Shown here piece by piece: positions 9,592 to 20,463 of a stretch of DNA of 64,000 nt (its first letter is position 1; the number at the start of each line of letters is the position of its first letter). The notes under the pieces are model-generated. The model was not told the origin of the DNA. It saw only the letters and a list, made by a program, of their open reading frames with translations, and made no database searches. Position numbers and translations under genes: made by a program. The stretch comes from Ampelomyces quisqualis (Eukaryota; Ascomycota; Dothideomycetes; Pleosporales; Phaeosphaeriaceae). The stretch spans positions 124,001 through 188,000 of the forward strand of contig JAGTXZ010000019.1 of assembly GCA_018398575.1 (NCBI GenBank). Direction: 5' to 3'.

Positions 9592-10735
9592 ATGTCTGCT
9601 AAAGCTGCCAATACACTCTCTAGCCCTTTGACAAAATCTTGCGCACTGGACACCAAATTCAAGTTCGAGGAGACGACCCCTATTATTGACCATGAATACC
9701 CAGAGGTAGACATTGTGAGCGAGACTCTTGGTACCCTGGATGCAGATGAATTGATTCGCGATCTTGCTATAACTACTGAGTCTTGCAGCCGCATCTCACA
9801 GTCACCATAGCTTACATCCAACCGTTTCGGAGCATGGTTTTGTCTTCTTCCGCGCACAATAAATTATCACCGATGATATGTAAAATCAACTTGTCCATCG
9901 CCTTGGTCAGCTTACCAACAAACCTTCTGATTCGACACTGCACATCCACCCAGTTCTTAATAACCAACACCTCTGAGTTCGGAGTAGTAAACGACGCAGA
10001 GATCAGGGCAATAAGCTCGCTCGCTCATAGGAAGATCTTCAAGCACGATTAAGGAAGTCTTCAGTCTGGTAATCGCCGTTACGATGCACTCTGACATCCA
10101 ATTCAAGCCCGTATCTGCCGACTACACCTCGTTGCGTCTGACCCAGCTACCCAAAAGCAGTGGTGACACACTCTGGGCGTCAGGTTACAGGATTTTCGAT
10201 AGATTCTCAATAGCATATCATAAGTTTTTCGAGGACTTGACGGCGACGTTTGGGATGGGTTCATCCGCGCCGCAGGAGCAAGTCCGGAGCACGTCAAGCT
10301 GTAAGAGAAAAGCGCGGAAGCACAACCAACGTTCAGCGAGGAGCTCAAAGCTGTTCATCCCCTCATGCGCACAAATCCTGTATCTTTGCGATAGGTCCGT
10401 TTTCCAAGTACATCGATGAGTTGAATGAAGAGGAGAGTGCCGAGCTGTTGAAGAAGGTCCGATCGGTCATCACGGCGAACCATGATTTGTAAGTGCGACT
10501 CAAGTGGAACAACAACAATGATCGAGGTATGCTGTGCAACGCATCAAATTTTTAGGTTTCCCATATTAAAATACATGTAGCAATCTGTGGCAGTTGTGGT
10601 GTTTTCCACTCTGCGACATTCAATTATGAGGGGCTTGGAGAGCGCTTCCGCAGCCGCGCTGTTGGTATTTGCAAAGTACCGTACTTTAATGCGAACAGCC
10701 GATCGAGGACTGAGTACCTGCTTTAGAACAAAAAA
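9592..10735 (+). pseudogene. Frameshifted TauD/TfdA-type alpha-ketoglutarate dioxygenase relic
   Basis: Fragments of a fungal alpha-ketoglutarate-dependent (sulfonate/taurine-type) dioxygenase occur in correct order on the plus strand but in different frames. They are an N-terminal FKFEETTPIIDHEYPEVD (about 9660), HGFVFFRAHNKLS (about 9832), EIRAISSLAHRKIFKHD (about 9999-10048), the iron-binding HSD in MHSDIQFKP (10084), LTQLPKSSGDTLWASGYRIF (about 10136), FAIGPFSKYIDELNEEESAE (about 10387) and the C-terminal VGICKVPYFNANSRSRTEY (about 10660). An intact enzyme of this family uses Fe(II), oxygen and 2-oxoglutarate to oxidise its substrate. Several frameshifts and stops (for example the TAA after FKHD) show the gene is dead. 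Decay is by indels as well as transitions, so RIP alone does not explain it. Confidence 0.8.
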
Positions 10736-11050
10736 GCTGTTGACCTTGATTCTGGCAAAGGTCTTCTTGACAAGTCCGAAGTGGTTAGTGTTTGAAGTTA
10801 TCGAGATGTAGTTCAGCATCGCAAATGACAGATACAGGCATTCATGACCCCAAATCTCATCAAGTGAGCGAATAGATTTAATTGTGCAGCGTAGATGTTT
10901 GTGTTACCGCCTTCAGCCAAATCTTGTTATGCCCCAAAGTAGTCGATGACGTCAGCGTCTCTGCTTCTCACCCCTCAGTACCACCTAGGGTCTCGCAAGC
11001 GAAAGAATCCGAGTAACCATCCGCGTCTCCACACCTTATCTCAGTACATC
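10736..11050. other. Intergenic upstream of hypothetical protein
   Basis: No separate gene is seen. The open frame of the next gene extends upstream to an ATG at 10946, but the stretch before 11051 looks like leader sequence (basic, low complexity). Confidence 0.45.
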
Positions 11051-11737
11051 ATGTCCGACGACTGGCAAGATGCCGCTTTCTCTTCACGGCACATGCACAA
11101 TAACAGAGGCGCCAAATCCAAGCGCGCCACGTTTGACGTTAAAAAGACTTTCGGGAGTTACGAAGTCAAATGTCCTGCATGGCAGAGGTTAGACCATGCG
11201 CCATCTGAGCAGACGTCGTCGCTCGAGCTATATCGCTTGACAGAGAGTAAAGAAGGTGTTGTCGGCGTACTTATACTGCCGGGTGCCCTTCGCGCTGCGG
11301 TCGTTTTGGCTGGGAGTCGGCAGAGTTTGCGAACGTCTATTGAAAGCATGGAAGAGAATGACGATGATGATGGGGAGGAGGAAGAGGAAGACGAGGAAAA
11401 ATATGATGAGCCGTCGTCGCCTTCACAACTTCGTTTCGAAACATTTGAGAAGAATAGTTTCCGCTCACCGAAATTCTGGTTCCGCTGGAGCGGGTCACCA
11501 ATGGTTCATACAATCCCCTCAAGCCCGAAAGCGAGCAATCTGGCTGGCAGCACAATCGACAAAGCAAGCGGTCTAGGGTACATAGTCTTCGCTGGCAACG
11601 ACTGTCGGAAGTTCAAAGGGACTATCAACTGCGTCCAATTCGGTTGGAGAAATGTAGCGCTCACAGGGCACAAGATTGCTGCAAGATCGGAGTCAGATGT
11701 TCCAGTTGCGTGGGGCAAAGGTGCAATAGCAATCTAA
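11051..11737 (+). CDS. Hypothetical protein with acidic insert
   Basis: An intronless ORF. I place the start at the internal ATG 11051 (MSDDWQDAAFSSRHMHNNRG), giving 228 aa; an in-frame ATG at 10946 would add 35 residues. Residues about 30-95 (KKTFGSYEVKCPAWQRL, LELYRL, GVLILPG) and about 145-228 (KFWFRWSG, CRKFKGTINCVQFGWRNVAL, GHKIAARS) look like two beta-rich halves, separated by an acidic stretch of Asp/Glu (about 101-117). It has no signal peptide or membrane segment. The pattern reminds me of unnamed small proteins common in Pleosporales, but I assign no function. The next gene to the right is convergent. Confidence 0.65.
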   Translation: MSDDWQDAAFSSRHMHNNRGAKSKRATFDVKKTFGSYEVKCPAWQRLDHAPSEQTSSLELYRLTESKEGVVGVLILPGALRAAVVLAGSRQSLRTSIESMEENDDDDGEEEEEDEEKYDEPSSPSQLRFETFEKNSFRSPKFWFRWSGSPMVHTIPSSPKASNLAGSTIDKASGLGYIVFAGNDCRKFKGTINCVQFGWRNVALTGHKIAARSESDVPVAWGKGAIAI

Positions 11738-12094
11738 AGGTTTCGCACCGTTGAAGGAGCAACAGAGATCGACAGGGCTGAGGTGTGTGGGGGCTGCCGC
11801 CAGTGCAAGCTTGCCATGCCTTCGGAAGAGACAAGCTTCGAACTTGTACTGCGGGGAAGGGTGCTGATTATTGAGTATCTGAACGCGAGGAAACATGCGA
11901 GACCACATGAGCATGTAAGAAAAGCGTAGTAAAGGGTGTCGAGAGGGCCGCAAAGAACGCGGAAAAGGTCAACGCTACGTATGCTTCACTGAGCAGGCAC
12001 GCCACACAAGATTCAAGTCGAAATATGATAGCCTAATTAGCCTTTTCGCATTGTCTCCTAATATCGTCCGTGCTTAAACTCTGACCGATCCTAC
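11738..12094. other. Convergent 3' intergenic region
   Basis: 357 bp between the 3' ends of the hypothetical protein (plus) and the RidA-like gene (minus). It presumably holds both terminators; no coding signal is seen. Confidence 0.55.
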
Positions 12095-12660
12095 CTATGA
12101 GTCAGGAATCGCAGCAATGGCCTCAATCTCGATCAAGAAAGCACCAGGCAACTTTCCAACCTCTACCGCGGTACGTGCAGGCTTGGGCGAAGGAAGCATG
12201 GCGCTGTACACTCCGTTCATGGCGGTGTAGTCGCTCATGTTAGCCAGGGAGACAGTGGTCTTCATGACGTAGTCCCAAGATGTACCGGCCTCCTCGAGGA
12301 TGGCGCTGATGTTCTTAATGACTTGCGCCTGTATGACAGGAGCTGAGAGTAGTATGGGATAATTGGAGTACACGTACAGTTTGTGCCTCGATACCGCCAG
12401 CAATGATGGAGCCGTTGAAAGTTGGCACACTACCGGAAGTATAGACTATGCCCTTGGAAGTCCACGCTCCGCCAGCTTCTTGCAATGTTAGAAAAATGCT
12501 TCAGCTGAGACGATGGGATCATGTTGCATGTACACAGGATAGGGCCTTCAGTGCCGAGGTACGTGACCACAGGTTGGGAAGCTGACTTAGGCAATGATTT
12601 TGCAACAGACACACCGGCAACGATCAAGAAGGTAGTGAGAATAGAGCTAAAGGAAACCAT
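12095..12660 (-). CDS. RidA/YjgF/UK114-family protein with N-terminal signal peptide, three exons
   Basis: Exons on the minus strand are 12660-12534, 12475-12378 and 12328-12095. Intron 1 starts GTACAT, has a CTAAC branch and ends AAG; intron 2 starts GTACGT and ends CAG. Joining gives 152 aa in one frame. Residues 1-21 (MVSFSSILTTFLIVAGVSVA) form a signal peptide, unlike the usual cytosolic or mitochondrial RidA. The RidA core follows: GIVYTSGSVP, GGIEAQTAQVIKN, ILEEAGTSWDYVMKTTVSLA, SPKPARTAVEVGKLPG (with the Arg that contacts substrate carboxylate) and a C-terminal IEIEAIAAI. RidA enzymes hydrolyse reactive enamines/imines made by PLP enzymes; whether this exported form does so is unknown. 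The acceptor of intron 1 is the least certain point (residue 43). Confidence 0.8.
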
Positions 12661-14067
12661 TATGACGTTCAGTTGCAGAGAAGCAAGGTTGTGTAATGTT
12701 GAAATTGAAGTTGAACCTGGTTGGCATTGATGCCCTGGGGTGACATGACCAACGGGAGCCCACGATTCTTATACTTCCAGCATCCGAAGCATAAATCTCT
12801 GCAAAAACGCCGATTTGGAGAACAATCTCGCAGCTCGTTCGCCATACTTTCCAAGACTCGTGCGATTCCGAAAGTCGGGTTACGCTTACTGAATTTCGAG
12901 CCCGCCAAGCTCGTACCTCTGTCGACTGCAGCTCGCCTTTGATGCTTGGCTTGCCCGAAGGTATGGCTACCATTGCATTGGTAATTGTGCTCTCTCAAAG
13001 TTCGGACGGAGACGGGCCATCGGAGGCCGTATGGGTACGTCGATCTTGCCTGCACATACTCTGCGGCATTTTCGAATACTTCAAGGTGTATCTCGTGGGG
13101 TTGGATGTGTTACGAGCATGTTGACAGCGCCAGAAGAGGAAGGTAGATATTGTTCCTCGCATGCTCATCCAGAGAGTCGATAGGCTGCAGCGTCAAAGAT
13201 GCCAGCAGAGGCGCGTTGAGCCTGGGCGCCCAGCCTGCTTGTATTTGTATCGCACCCCATGCGCCCTACAAGACAACGACGGAAGACGTTTCTGACGTAA
13301 CCCGAGATAACAGAAACATGAGGTCGTGACACTGACCGCGTGCTAAGATCGCCCGCTTACTGTTAACGATACCGGAAGCTCCACTTAGTCTGGACAGAGG
13401 GTTATGGCGTCGGCTGCGACTGGCTGTATCAAATTGTAAAGGGAGAGAAACTACCATCTACGCAACGGGGCCGGATACAAGTTGTGAGTTGAGCGCCTTG
13501 TGGAGGCTGAAAGGTCGCGAGTATTCAGAGAATTCAATTCTTGCCGGCTTTCTTCGGCATCAGGTAGGTAGCCGATAGTCGCTTAGACCACTGACAAAAA
13601 CTCTCCGCAGTTCTGACGACGAGATTAGGGCTTTATCTCGTACCTTAAAAGTGATAATCGGTGTGATACATGGCAGCCCTGGCCCTCTACTGACTATGCC
13701 TTGTTCGGACCAAAAGGGCCATGGGCCGCCTTTATCTGGGTTGTGGTGAGAATTGCCGATCTTTCCCTAGGACCAGCTTTTCGGAGTGTCGCGGAACCCA
13801 TTCTTCGTCCGCTTCGACGAAAAATCCACAGACCTGCGTGGAATTCTTCTTATCAGTTGCATGAGCCGGCTGTGCCCTCTCCTCGGCGGCGGCGTGACTG
13901 TGGCATATTCTGCATCAAGATTGCGAACTGTTCGGCAGTAAATGATAGTGTAGGCTGTAACTAACAGCCGATCCTTGGACTTTGAGGCTGGCTGCGTGTA
14001 GTATATGAGTAGGACTTTTGCAATATTGAGATCAGCAAGTCGCTCAGTATCTGCATCGTCGATCACC
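12661..14067. other. Intergenic between RidA-like and amino-acid oxidase genes
   Basis: 1.4 kb between divergent genes. Short ORFs on both strands overlap and show no known motifs. It contains the promoters of both genes; a TATA-like GTATATGA (about 13998-14005) lies some 65 bp upstream of the oxidase ATG. I see no other gene. Confidence 0.5.
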
Positions 14068-16174
14068 ATGAAGAGCTTCATCGTAGTTTCCTCAGCTGCG
14101 CTTTCTTTGGCCAGTGGGGCACTCTCCAGCGCTGTCACTCCTCCTTCAGACATTATCATCTTTACACCTCTTTCTGTTACATCCGATAGCGTTCATAACG
14201 TCCACCTCAGCTATGGTGACGATTCTTTTGAGGGAGAATTGCGAGTGGTCTATGGCGACTGCAACATTGCCAGCTATCATGCGAAACACCACGACCTCGG
14301 CTCAACCTGGGTGAAGCGCTCAGGTCGTCCGGGGCGTCTCGTGTGGGTCGTGCCGAAAAATGCCATGCACGGTGGCTGTCTACACGCATACTGCGGATCA
14401 GAACTCATTGGTCGATCAGCGCCTGTCTCTATCATGCATCAGCCAAAGAAGAGAGAAGAGATCTCGAACGTCGCAGATATGAGCGGACCATGGTTCGAAG
14501 GTGTATCATACATGCAGTCGAAGCGAAACAATGCCTCTTTCGTTGCTGTCGAGAAGAGCAAGAAAATCGCCATCGTTGGTGGAGGAATGGCAGGACTCCT
14601 CACTAGTCTGCTTCTCGACTCCGTAGGCATCCACAATTATCACATCATTGAGTCTTCGCACCGCATCGGTGGACGTATCCGCACCAAATATCTCGTGGGC
14701 ACCACTCCGAACCAGTATCAGTACCAGGAGATGGGCCCCATGCGTTTCCCCGTGTCTACCAAATACGCGGACACGAACGAGACGCTCGACATTCAGGACC
14801 ACAAAATGGTCTTCCAGCTTGCCGACGTCTTGAACCAGCTGAACGGTAACGCCAGTGACCTCATGGTCAAGTTCATTCCGTGGATCCAGAGCAGCCCGAA
14901 CGTGCCCGCAAACTCTAACGGTTATCGCCTGCCGAATGGCCGCATTCCAAGCGCTGCTCAGCTGAGGGCAAATTCGTCCCTTTCATTGCTCAGCGCCACA
15001 TCGCCCGACAGACAGGCTCAATCGCATGCTGCAGAAGAGCTCGAGAAGTTCATTGGGGTGACACCCGCGGTACTGCGAAACATTTCATCCAACATGTACC
15101 GCGCGCATAAGGAGGCTGTTGAGAAAGGCCTTTTCAACTGGTCCGAATATGCTTACCTCAGATATACGCTGAACGCAAGCGCTGATTTAGCGGACTTCAT
15201 GGCTGGGTCCACTAGCAATAGCCCGATCTGGGAGTATGACACGGCGTACTTTGGCGCAACGACGTGGCGGACAATCGACAAGGGTCTCGAGTCTCTTCCT
15301 CACGCCTTCATGCCGCTTGTCCAGGACCGTTTGATCCTCGGCCGCAAGATCACCGGTCTGAAGTACAATAACAGCACCGGTAAAGTTGCTATCGAGTGGC
15401 GCGATGATCCATACACAAAAAAACCGCTAAGTGAGGTGTACGACTATGCTGTTGTTGCTGTGCCCTTCTCGAAGGTCAGACTCTGGAGTCTACCGAAGTA
15501 CTCCTCTCTCTTGTCGCGCGCCATCAACACGATGAACTATCAGCAGTCATGTAAGGTCGCTCTACATTACAAGACACGATTCTGGGAGAGATCAAGTCCC
15601 CCGATCATTGGTGGCTGTGGTTCGACCGACATTCCCGGCATCGGCTCAGTGTGCTACCCTTCATACAAGATCAACTCATCGTTACCTGGTGTTATCCTCG
15701 GCTCTTACTCTTCAGGGACTCCGGCCCGTTCGCTTGCTGCTCTCAGCACTGAGGACCATGTGGCCCTCGTACAACGAGCTATGGTCGAGGTCCATGGGGA
15801 CATTGCAGCTGAGCAGTTCACTGGCGCTTTTGACCGACAATGCTGGGAGTCAGACGAGCATCAAGGGGGTGCTTGGGTGCGTATATTTTTCTTTCACAGT
15901 TGGCCAGACTGGTCGTCCTGTATTCAACTCATGGCTAAATTGTAAACAGGCAGCACCCACTGTAGGCCAGCAGGATCTTTACCTCCCCGCCTACTACAAA
16001 ACGGAGTTCAAGTCAATCTTCATCGGAGAGCACACCTCGTACACACACGCTTGGATCTTCTCTGCGCTTGACTCGGCTGTGCGCGGTACATCGCAATTGT
16101 TGCTGGATATGGGTCTGGTAGACGAGGCCAAGCAGGTGGTCGGCACATGGATGGGCCGATGGATCAATGTGTAG
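14068..16174 (+). CDS. Secreted FAD-dependent L-amino-acid oxidase / flavin amine oxidase
   Basis: Exons are 14068-15876 and 15950-16174. The 73-bp intron starts GTGCGT and ends ACAG and joins in phase 0 (GGAW to AAPTVGQQ), giving 677 aa. I chose ATG 14068 because it has a strong context (CACCATG) and opens a signal peptide, MKSFIVVSSAALSLASGALS; an in-frame ATG at 14005 would bury it. Residues about 25-150 are a leader domain typical of secreted fungal L-amino-acid oxidases. The FAD-binding site is IAIVGGGMAGLL (about 167-178) with ESSHRIGGRIRT some 20 residues on. The C-terminal flavin motif IFIGEHTSYTHAWIFSALDS lies in exon 2. The enzyme would oxidise amino acids to keto acids, ammonia and hydrogen peroxide outside the cell. 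There are many N-glycosylation sequons (NAS, NSS, NGS types). The exact substrate cannot be told. Confidence 0.88.
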
Positions 16175-16449
16175 GTTACGAGTTGAAGCAGTGACGATTA
16201 GATGATGAATGACCAGTACATTATATATGAGGGCGATGCTGTACCCGGGCCAACTGCGACTGTGTCGTTGTTGCAAGCAACAAGCCCGTGGACTTTTCGA
16301 AGAGACCGTTGGGCCCGGGTATGGGCGAAGGTTTGAGTGTGGAAGCAAACGCGAAGCACATGGAAGTTGAAGGCGATACCGTGCCCGTGCACGTGGCGAT
16401 CGCCAAAACCACCATAAGGCCCACACGAACATAAGGTTATTGAGCCACC
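16175..16449. other. 3' flank of the oxidase gene up to the repeat boundary
   Basis: Balanced composition and no gene seen. The switch to AT-rich sequence is abrupt near 16450, with a TATATATATA run at about 16458-16470. Confidence 0.55.
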
Positions 16450-17059
16450 CACAATAGCTATATATATATAATATCAAGGTAGAGTAATAAATGAGACCTT
16501 GTAATTAATTTGTACTATTTAAATTTTGATAGCAGAGTAACAGAGCGCCTACATAATATAATCTTTAGTAGAGTAGTAGACATTACCTCTTAAGCTTTAA
16601 CAGACGCTGTACTATTACCTACACGCTTTTAACCCTTAGCCCTTAGGCTAGAAGTAGATAAAGCTTTACGCTTACTCTTTTAGAAAGATTATATAGCTGC
16701 TTTAGTATTTTAAGCTACTCTTTTATACTCTTTTTAAGTAGTCTTTTTAGCTCTTTCTTTTATACGCTCTTTATACTTTACTATAGTAGTAATAGCTCTT
16801 TATTCTTTAATCTTCTTGTTATATAAAGTATTCTAGGCTTTTAGCTTTTTTATTTTAGCTTTTTAGAGTTTCTTCTCTTTAGCTAGGCGCCTGTTTGTAG
16901 CGTTATATACCTTAGCCTTTTACTTTATCTTTAGTAACTAGAATACAGCTCTACTATAATACTCTTTACTCTATTATAACTTAAATAGGTATAGCTTCTT
17001 ATTATACTTCTTTTTAACTAAGAGAGCTTACTTTAGACTCTTGTTCTTATTAGTAAGAA
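16450..17059 (-). pseudogene. Relic of a transposase C-terminus (Fot1/pogo-like), RIP-mutated
   Basis: AT-rich sequence with many stops. Read on the minus strand it gives a lysine-rich, helical C-terminal region such as KDKVKG, YNATNRRLAKEKKL, KAKIKKLKA and IVKYKERIKERAKK, which resembles the coiled C-termini of Fot1/pogo-type fungal transposases. No catalytic domain remains here. It is bordered on the right by a copy of the foldback element end (17060), which suggests that insertion or rearrangement removed the rest. The family call is tentative. Confidence 0.45.
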
Positions 17060-17558
17060 CGTTAGGAAAATACAACGTTAGCAACATCTGCGACGTTAGC
17101 AACACTGTTAGAACAGTTAACTAGACAGTTCTTAACTGTACTTAACTGTTCCTAGGGTCCCCTATTTGTTTAAGCTGCCTAATTAGCCTAAAACGCTTAA
17201 ATTGATCTACCTAATCTACTGGACCTACCTGCCCTACCTGCGCTATTACGTTATTATCCTAAAAACTAAAAATATAGAGCTTAATTTTCTCTTTAAAACG
17301 TACTTTTTAGATTTCTTATAGCTGTTTCTGTTGTTAAGATGCAAGGCAGTAAAGTTTATAGAGTTTTAAAGTTCTTTGCTAAGGCTTGTTTTTGCTAAAG
17401 CTCTAGCACTTTAACTAGATAATATATTATATTTTTTATTAAAGAAATAGTAACTAAATTGCAGATTTTACTCTAGAGCAATTTTATTATAATATAATAT
17501 TTGTAGGCGCGTAGATCTATTGTCTTAAACGTACTTTAAAGTTTTTTTAAAAAAGTTT
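17060..17558 (+). repeat. Partial, RIP-mutated copy of the foldback element
   Basis: Starts with CGTTAGGAAAATACAACGTT and runs parallel to 32319-32832 for about 500 bp, with differences that are mostly C/T and G/A transitions. The right third of the element with its closing TTTTCCTAACG is missing. No TA duplication is visible at its left edge. Confidence 0.75.
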
Positions 17559-17744
17559 AACATTATGCAGCTTATAATTAGTGCTAACAAATTGCTATGG
17601 TTTCAATAAGAAAACTTATTAAAACAGACCTTGCATAGCCTACGTTCTAGTTTAATTTAAAATTTTACTACCTATCTAAGGTTAGGCGCAACGCTGATCT
17701 ATTTGCCCCCTTAGCAAAGTACAGATCAGAAACTTCAGATTGGT

Positions 17745-18300
17745 TGCGGAAAACCCCCTATCGGTCATGGACATCGTAAAGCGGCGGAGTGCCATCGAGG
17801 ATTTCGAGCAGTTTTGATGCGCTGTATCAATTCCTCATTTTGGCTATTTCTTCGTTGTAGACTCTTCTTCCCCGGGAGCGGTAGGGAGGTCCAAAAGTGC
17901 ATCTTGGAGGTGACAACAGTCAGGAAAGGCCTGGTTCCTGTCTTAACCCCGGACCGGCGCAAAGTTGGCAAGAGAAGCAACGCCAGCATAAAAGTCGAGA
18001 TGATATTGACGGTGATAGCTCCGTAGACTCGTGGCCCTTGACTCGTGCTAACTTATTGGCGAGCACTCCTGCATTCCCTAATACTACATCTATTCTTGGG
18101 AGAGTCTTGCATCTTTCGGCGAACGTTTTTACGCTAGTGTAAGACTTGAGGTCCAACCCTATACTTGTATCACACCTGTACGCTTTTCTGTCTTCTAGAT
18201 GTCTTCCTTGGCCGCTTCAATTTACTCAACGTGCGACAAGCGATGATGACAGCGTCCGCTCCTGTATGCACTTGATGGTGAGATGCCTTAAGGCCTAAAC
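17745..18300 (-). pseudogene. Truncated short-chain dehydrogenase/reductase (SDR) pseudogene
   Basis: On the minus strand several frames give pieces of a classical fungal SDR in order: ADAVIIACRTLSK (about 18255-18215), EAAKEDI*KTEKRTGVIQV* (about 18210-18160), LDLKSYTSVKTFAERC and the NAG motif in PRIDVVLGNAGVLANK (about 18155-18050), then VNIISTFMLALLLLPTLR (about 18015-17955) and LTVVTSKMHFW (about 17920-17885). There are two TAG stops and at least two frameshifts. The catalytic YxxxK region and the C-terminus are absent, cut off at the AT-rich boundary near 17740. It is a dead gene truncated by the repeat wedge. Confidence 0.75.
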
Positions 18301-19600
18301 CTCAAGCGCTATATATCTGCGGCTGAGAGGGGTCTCATCGATAACCTAGAGAGCTTTGACATCGTGTAGAGCACGGACGTTGCGACGTTATCTTCGCTCT
18401 TGTGCGTTACATTACACAAATCTTGTGTCTGTGATTAGGTTTTCCGTTGCGTCCTTTGAGAAGAGTGACGACAACTCTGGGCTTCTAAAACACGAATCAT
18501 CTTGAGGTCTCGCATGACAGAGTACCTGAACAACTCGACTGTAGAACAGTGGAAAAGCGCTCTACCCTGTGAACGTAATTGAAACTTTCTCGTCGTGCCT
18601 GTTTGGATGACTGTGCGTGTAGGTACGGTCTATCACCGCCTGTATATCGTCAAGATGTGAATGGATGTCATCTGAAGGGTAACATTCGACCGTGGAGTAC
18701 ACAAGCTACTTTCGGTATACTTTCAGCCTACGTCTCATGGGTGAATCTCTTTAGCCGTATAGATACTTATCGATGGCGATTAATTTATTGGCCTTACGCG
18801 CCTATTCAGGCAGAACTCTCAAGCAAAAAAAAGGCCGTAGATCATCTAGCAGTTGAGACCGCATCCTCTAGCTGAGCAACTTTCACGCCAGCACTTAGGA
18901 ATGCATTATATCTGACAGGAGAGTAATCAGCACAAAACCCTGCGCCGCCCTCCTAGAAGTCGACAGTATTTTTCTCAACAGTCTCGGTCTTTACACAGAA
19001 CACTTCGTCAACACTAATATCCAAGGAAAGCAAGAAGAAAATTTGCATGGGCAATCGCTGGTTAATGGGGCGCTGGAGTTCCTGCTCCTCTGGCGCATGT
19101 CCATTCCAAAGCAACAAGAGTTAGAGTAGTGAAAGGTGGTAAGGCCATGGTGGCAGAATGGCTATTTTGGCTGTTCAAACTTCTCATTCATCTGCACGCC
19201 TACAGGTGCATTAGCTGTTCAATAAGGGAAGACATACGGGGTGCGGGATATGGTGCCGGATGTTCTGAACTATGACTCACAAATGCAAAAGGTTGGACTG
19301 AATCAGTAATAAGCGGGCATTGACTGCGATGAAAACCTGAGCCGTGCTGGAGGTCCGAATTAGATTGACATTCATGCATGCATTGGAGACCCATCAACTG
19401 CACCAAAACAGTGTTAGTGTCTTCTGCTGCACCGTCTGCAGCATGGTCTTATTCAAGAAGGGTTTTACGACAATTCAATCACGCAACTGCATAATAAAGT
19501 GCCTACCTATCTTGCACTCTGTACTGTACTAATATCTACGAAGCTGTTCGCGGCAATGTACAATTCCTCATAGAGAGACAAAAGTGAACTTCGGCTTAGC
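18301..19600. other. Gene-poor stretch, no gene recognised
   Basis: Only short ORFs (the longest 98 codons, 18579-18875 plus) without known motifs. Composition is intermediate. It probably contains decayed fragments. Confidence 0.5.
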
Positions 19601-19710
19601 GACGCACTCACCATCCCATATACCTAGAGTAGAGGCAGAAACAAAGACTACTTTGTTGAGGCCACTGGCCGCTCCAGCATCGATCTCTTGGGTTTAATGG
19701 TATTCTGCTG
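19601..19710 (-). pseudogene. Possible fragment of an NAD(P)-binding (NmrA/epimerase-like) gene
   Basis: The minus strand reads QEIDAGAASGLNKVVFVSAS followed by TLGIWDGE and then a GTGAGT-like donor. The pattern helix, small residues, KVVFVSAS resembles the central strand of NmrA-like or extended SDR proteins. Only about 35 codons are recognisable and flanking frames are broken, so this is weak. Confidence 0.25.
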
Positions 19711-19919
19711 CAGGTCTCAATTACTGAGGCTAGCTAGACTCTGGCGGGTACTTTGCAGGACTACAATAAAGCCCCGGAGACGAGACATCGCTCAAGATCT
19801 TTGACTATCAGCTTATCATATCGTTCCAAGGCCAAACTGTGACATCTGATGAAGTCAAAATGAATGTTGAGGTTGGTACACAATGGCGCTCCTGTATTTA
19901 ATTAGGAAACCATCAAACT

Positions 19920-20237
19920 GGGTTCTGATACTGTGCTTAGAATACTTTGAGATTATACGAAGTCATTCATTCCTGAAGAGGAAATTGTAAATTTGTGCAA
20001 GACCATAGACCTTCTTAGAGTAATCCGCCTGCTCTATGGCCTGAAAGGAAGGCAATCAGCGAATGTTATGGCGGTATCGAAGGCAGTTCTCCCCCATATT
20101 GGTTCCTCGTCCCTGCAGTGACAATATGCTCTTCAGGGCGCGATTGTGACCGCGCAGATTGCAAGAGAGTCTGTGAATAAAACAACAGTGGCGGGGTTTC
20201 TGAGGCGCAAGGAAAGGTCAAACTGAATAGGTGAAGA
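19920..20237 (+). pseudogene. Unidentified coding relic
   Basis: One plus-strand frame keeps a protein-like sequence for about 100 codons with only three TGA stops: DTVLRIL, then FIPEEEIVNLCKTIDLLRVI, LLYGLKGRQSANVMAVSKAV, and after a TGA, ALQGAIVTAQIARESVNKTT. TGA is what RIP or deamination would make from CGA or TGG. I do not recognise the family. It ends about 230 bp before the start of the dehalogenase-like gene and is probably not part of it. Confidence 0.4.
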
Positions 20238-20463
20238 TGTTGTGGACTTATAATAGAACTGCATATCTAGAATTTTCTTATTTGCTGATAAATCACAAAG
20301 AAATAACTCTGTGATATGCGAAGTTACCGGTAGCGTAAAGCCCATGACGTCGAAGTTTGGCACGGCGTGGTGTGGGGTAAGACCCGTCCAAATGTGCGCT
20401 CGACACTTGACATGTGCGTGTATCGAATCCGGCTCCGAGAGTTCCACAATACCTAACATCAAC

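Noticed and set aside
13767..14159. 130-codon minus-strand ORF upstream of and over the amino-acid oxidase start
   Set aside because: Overlaps the signal-peptide end of a well-supported gene and shows no motif.
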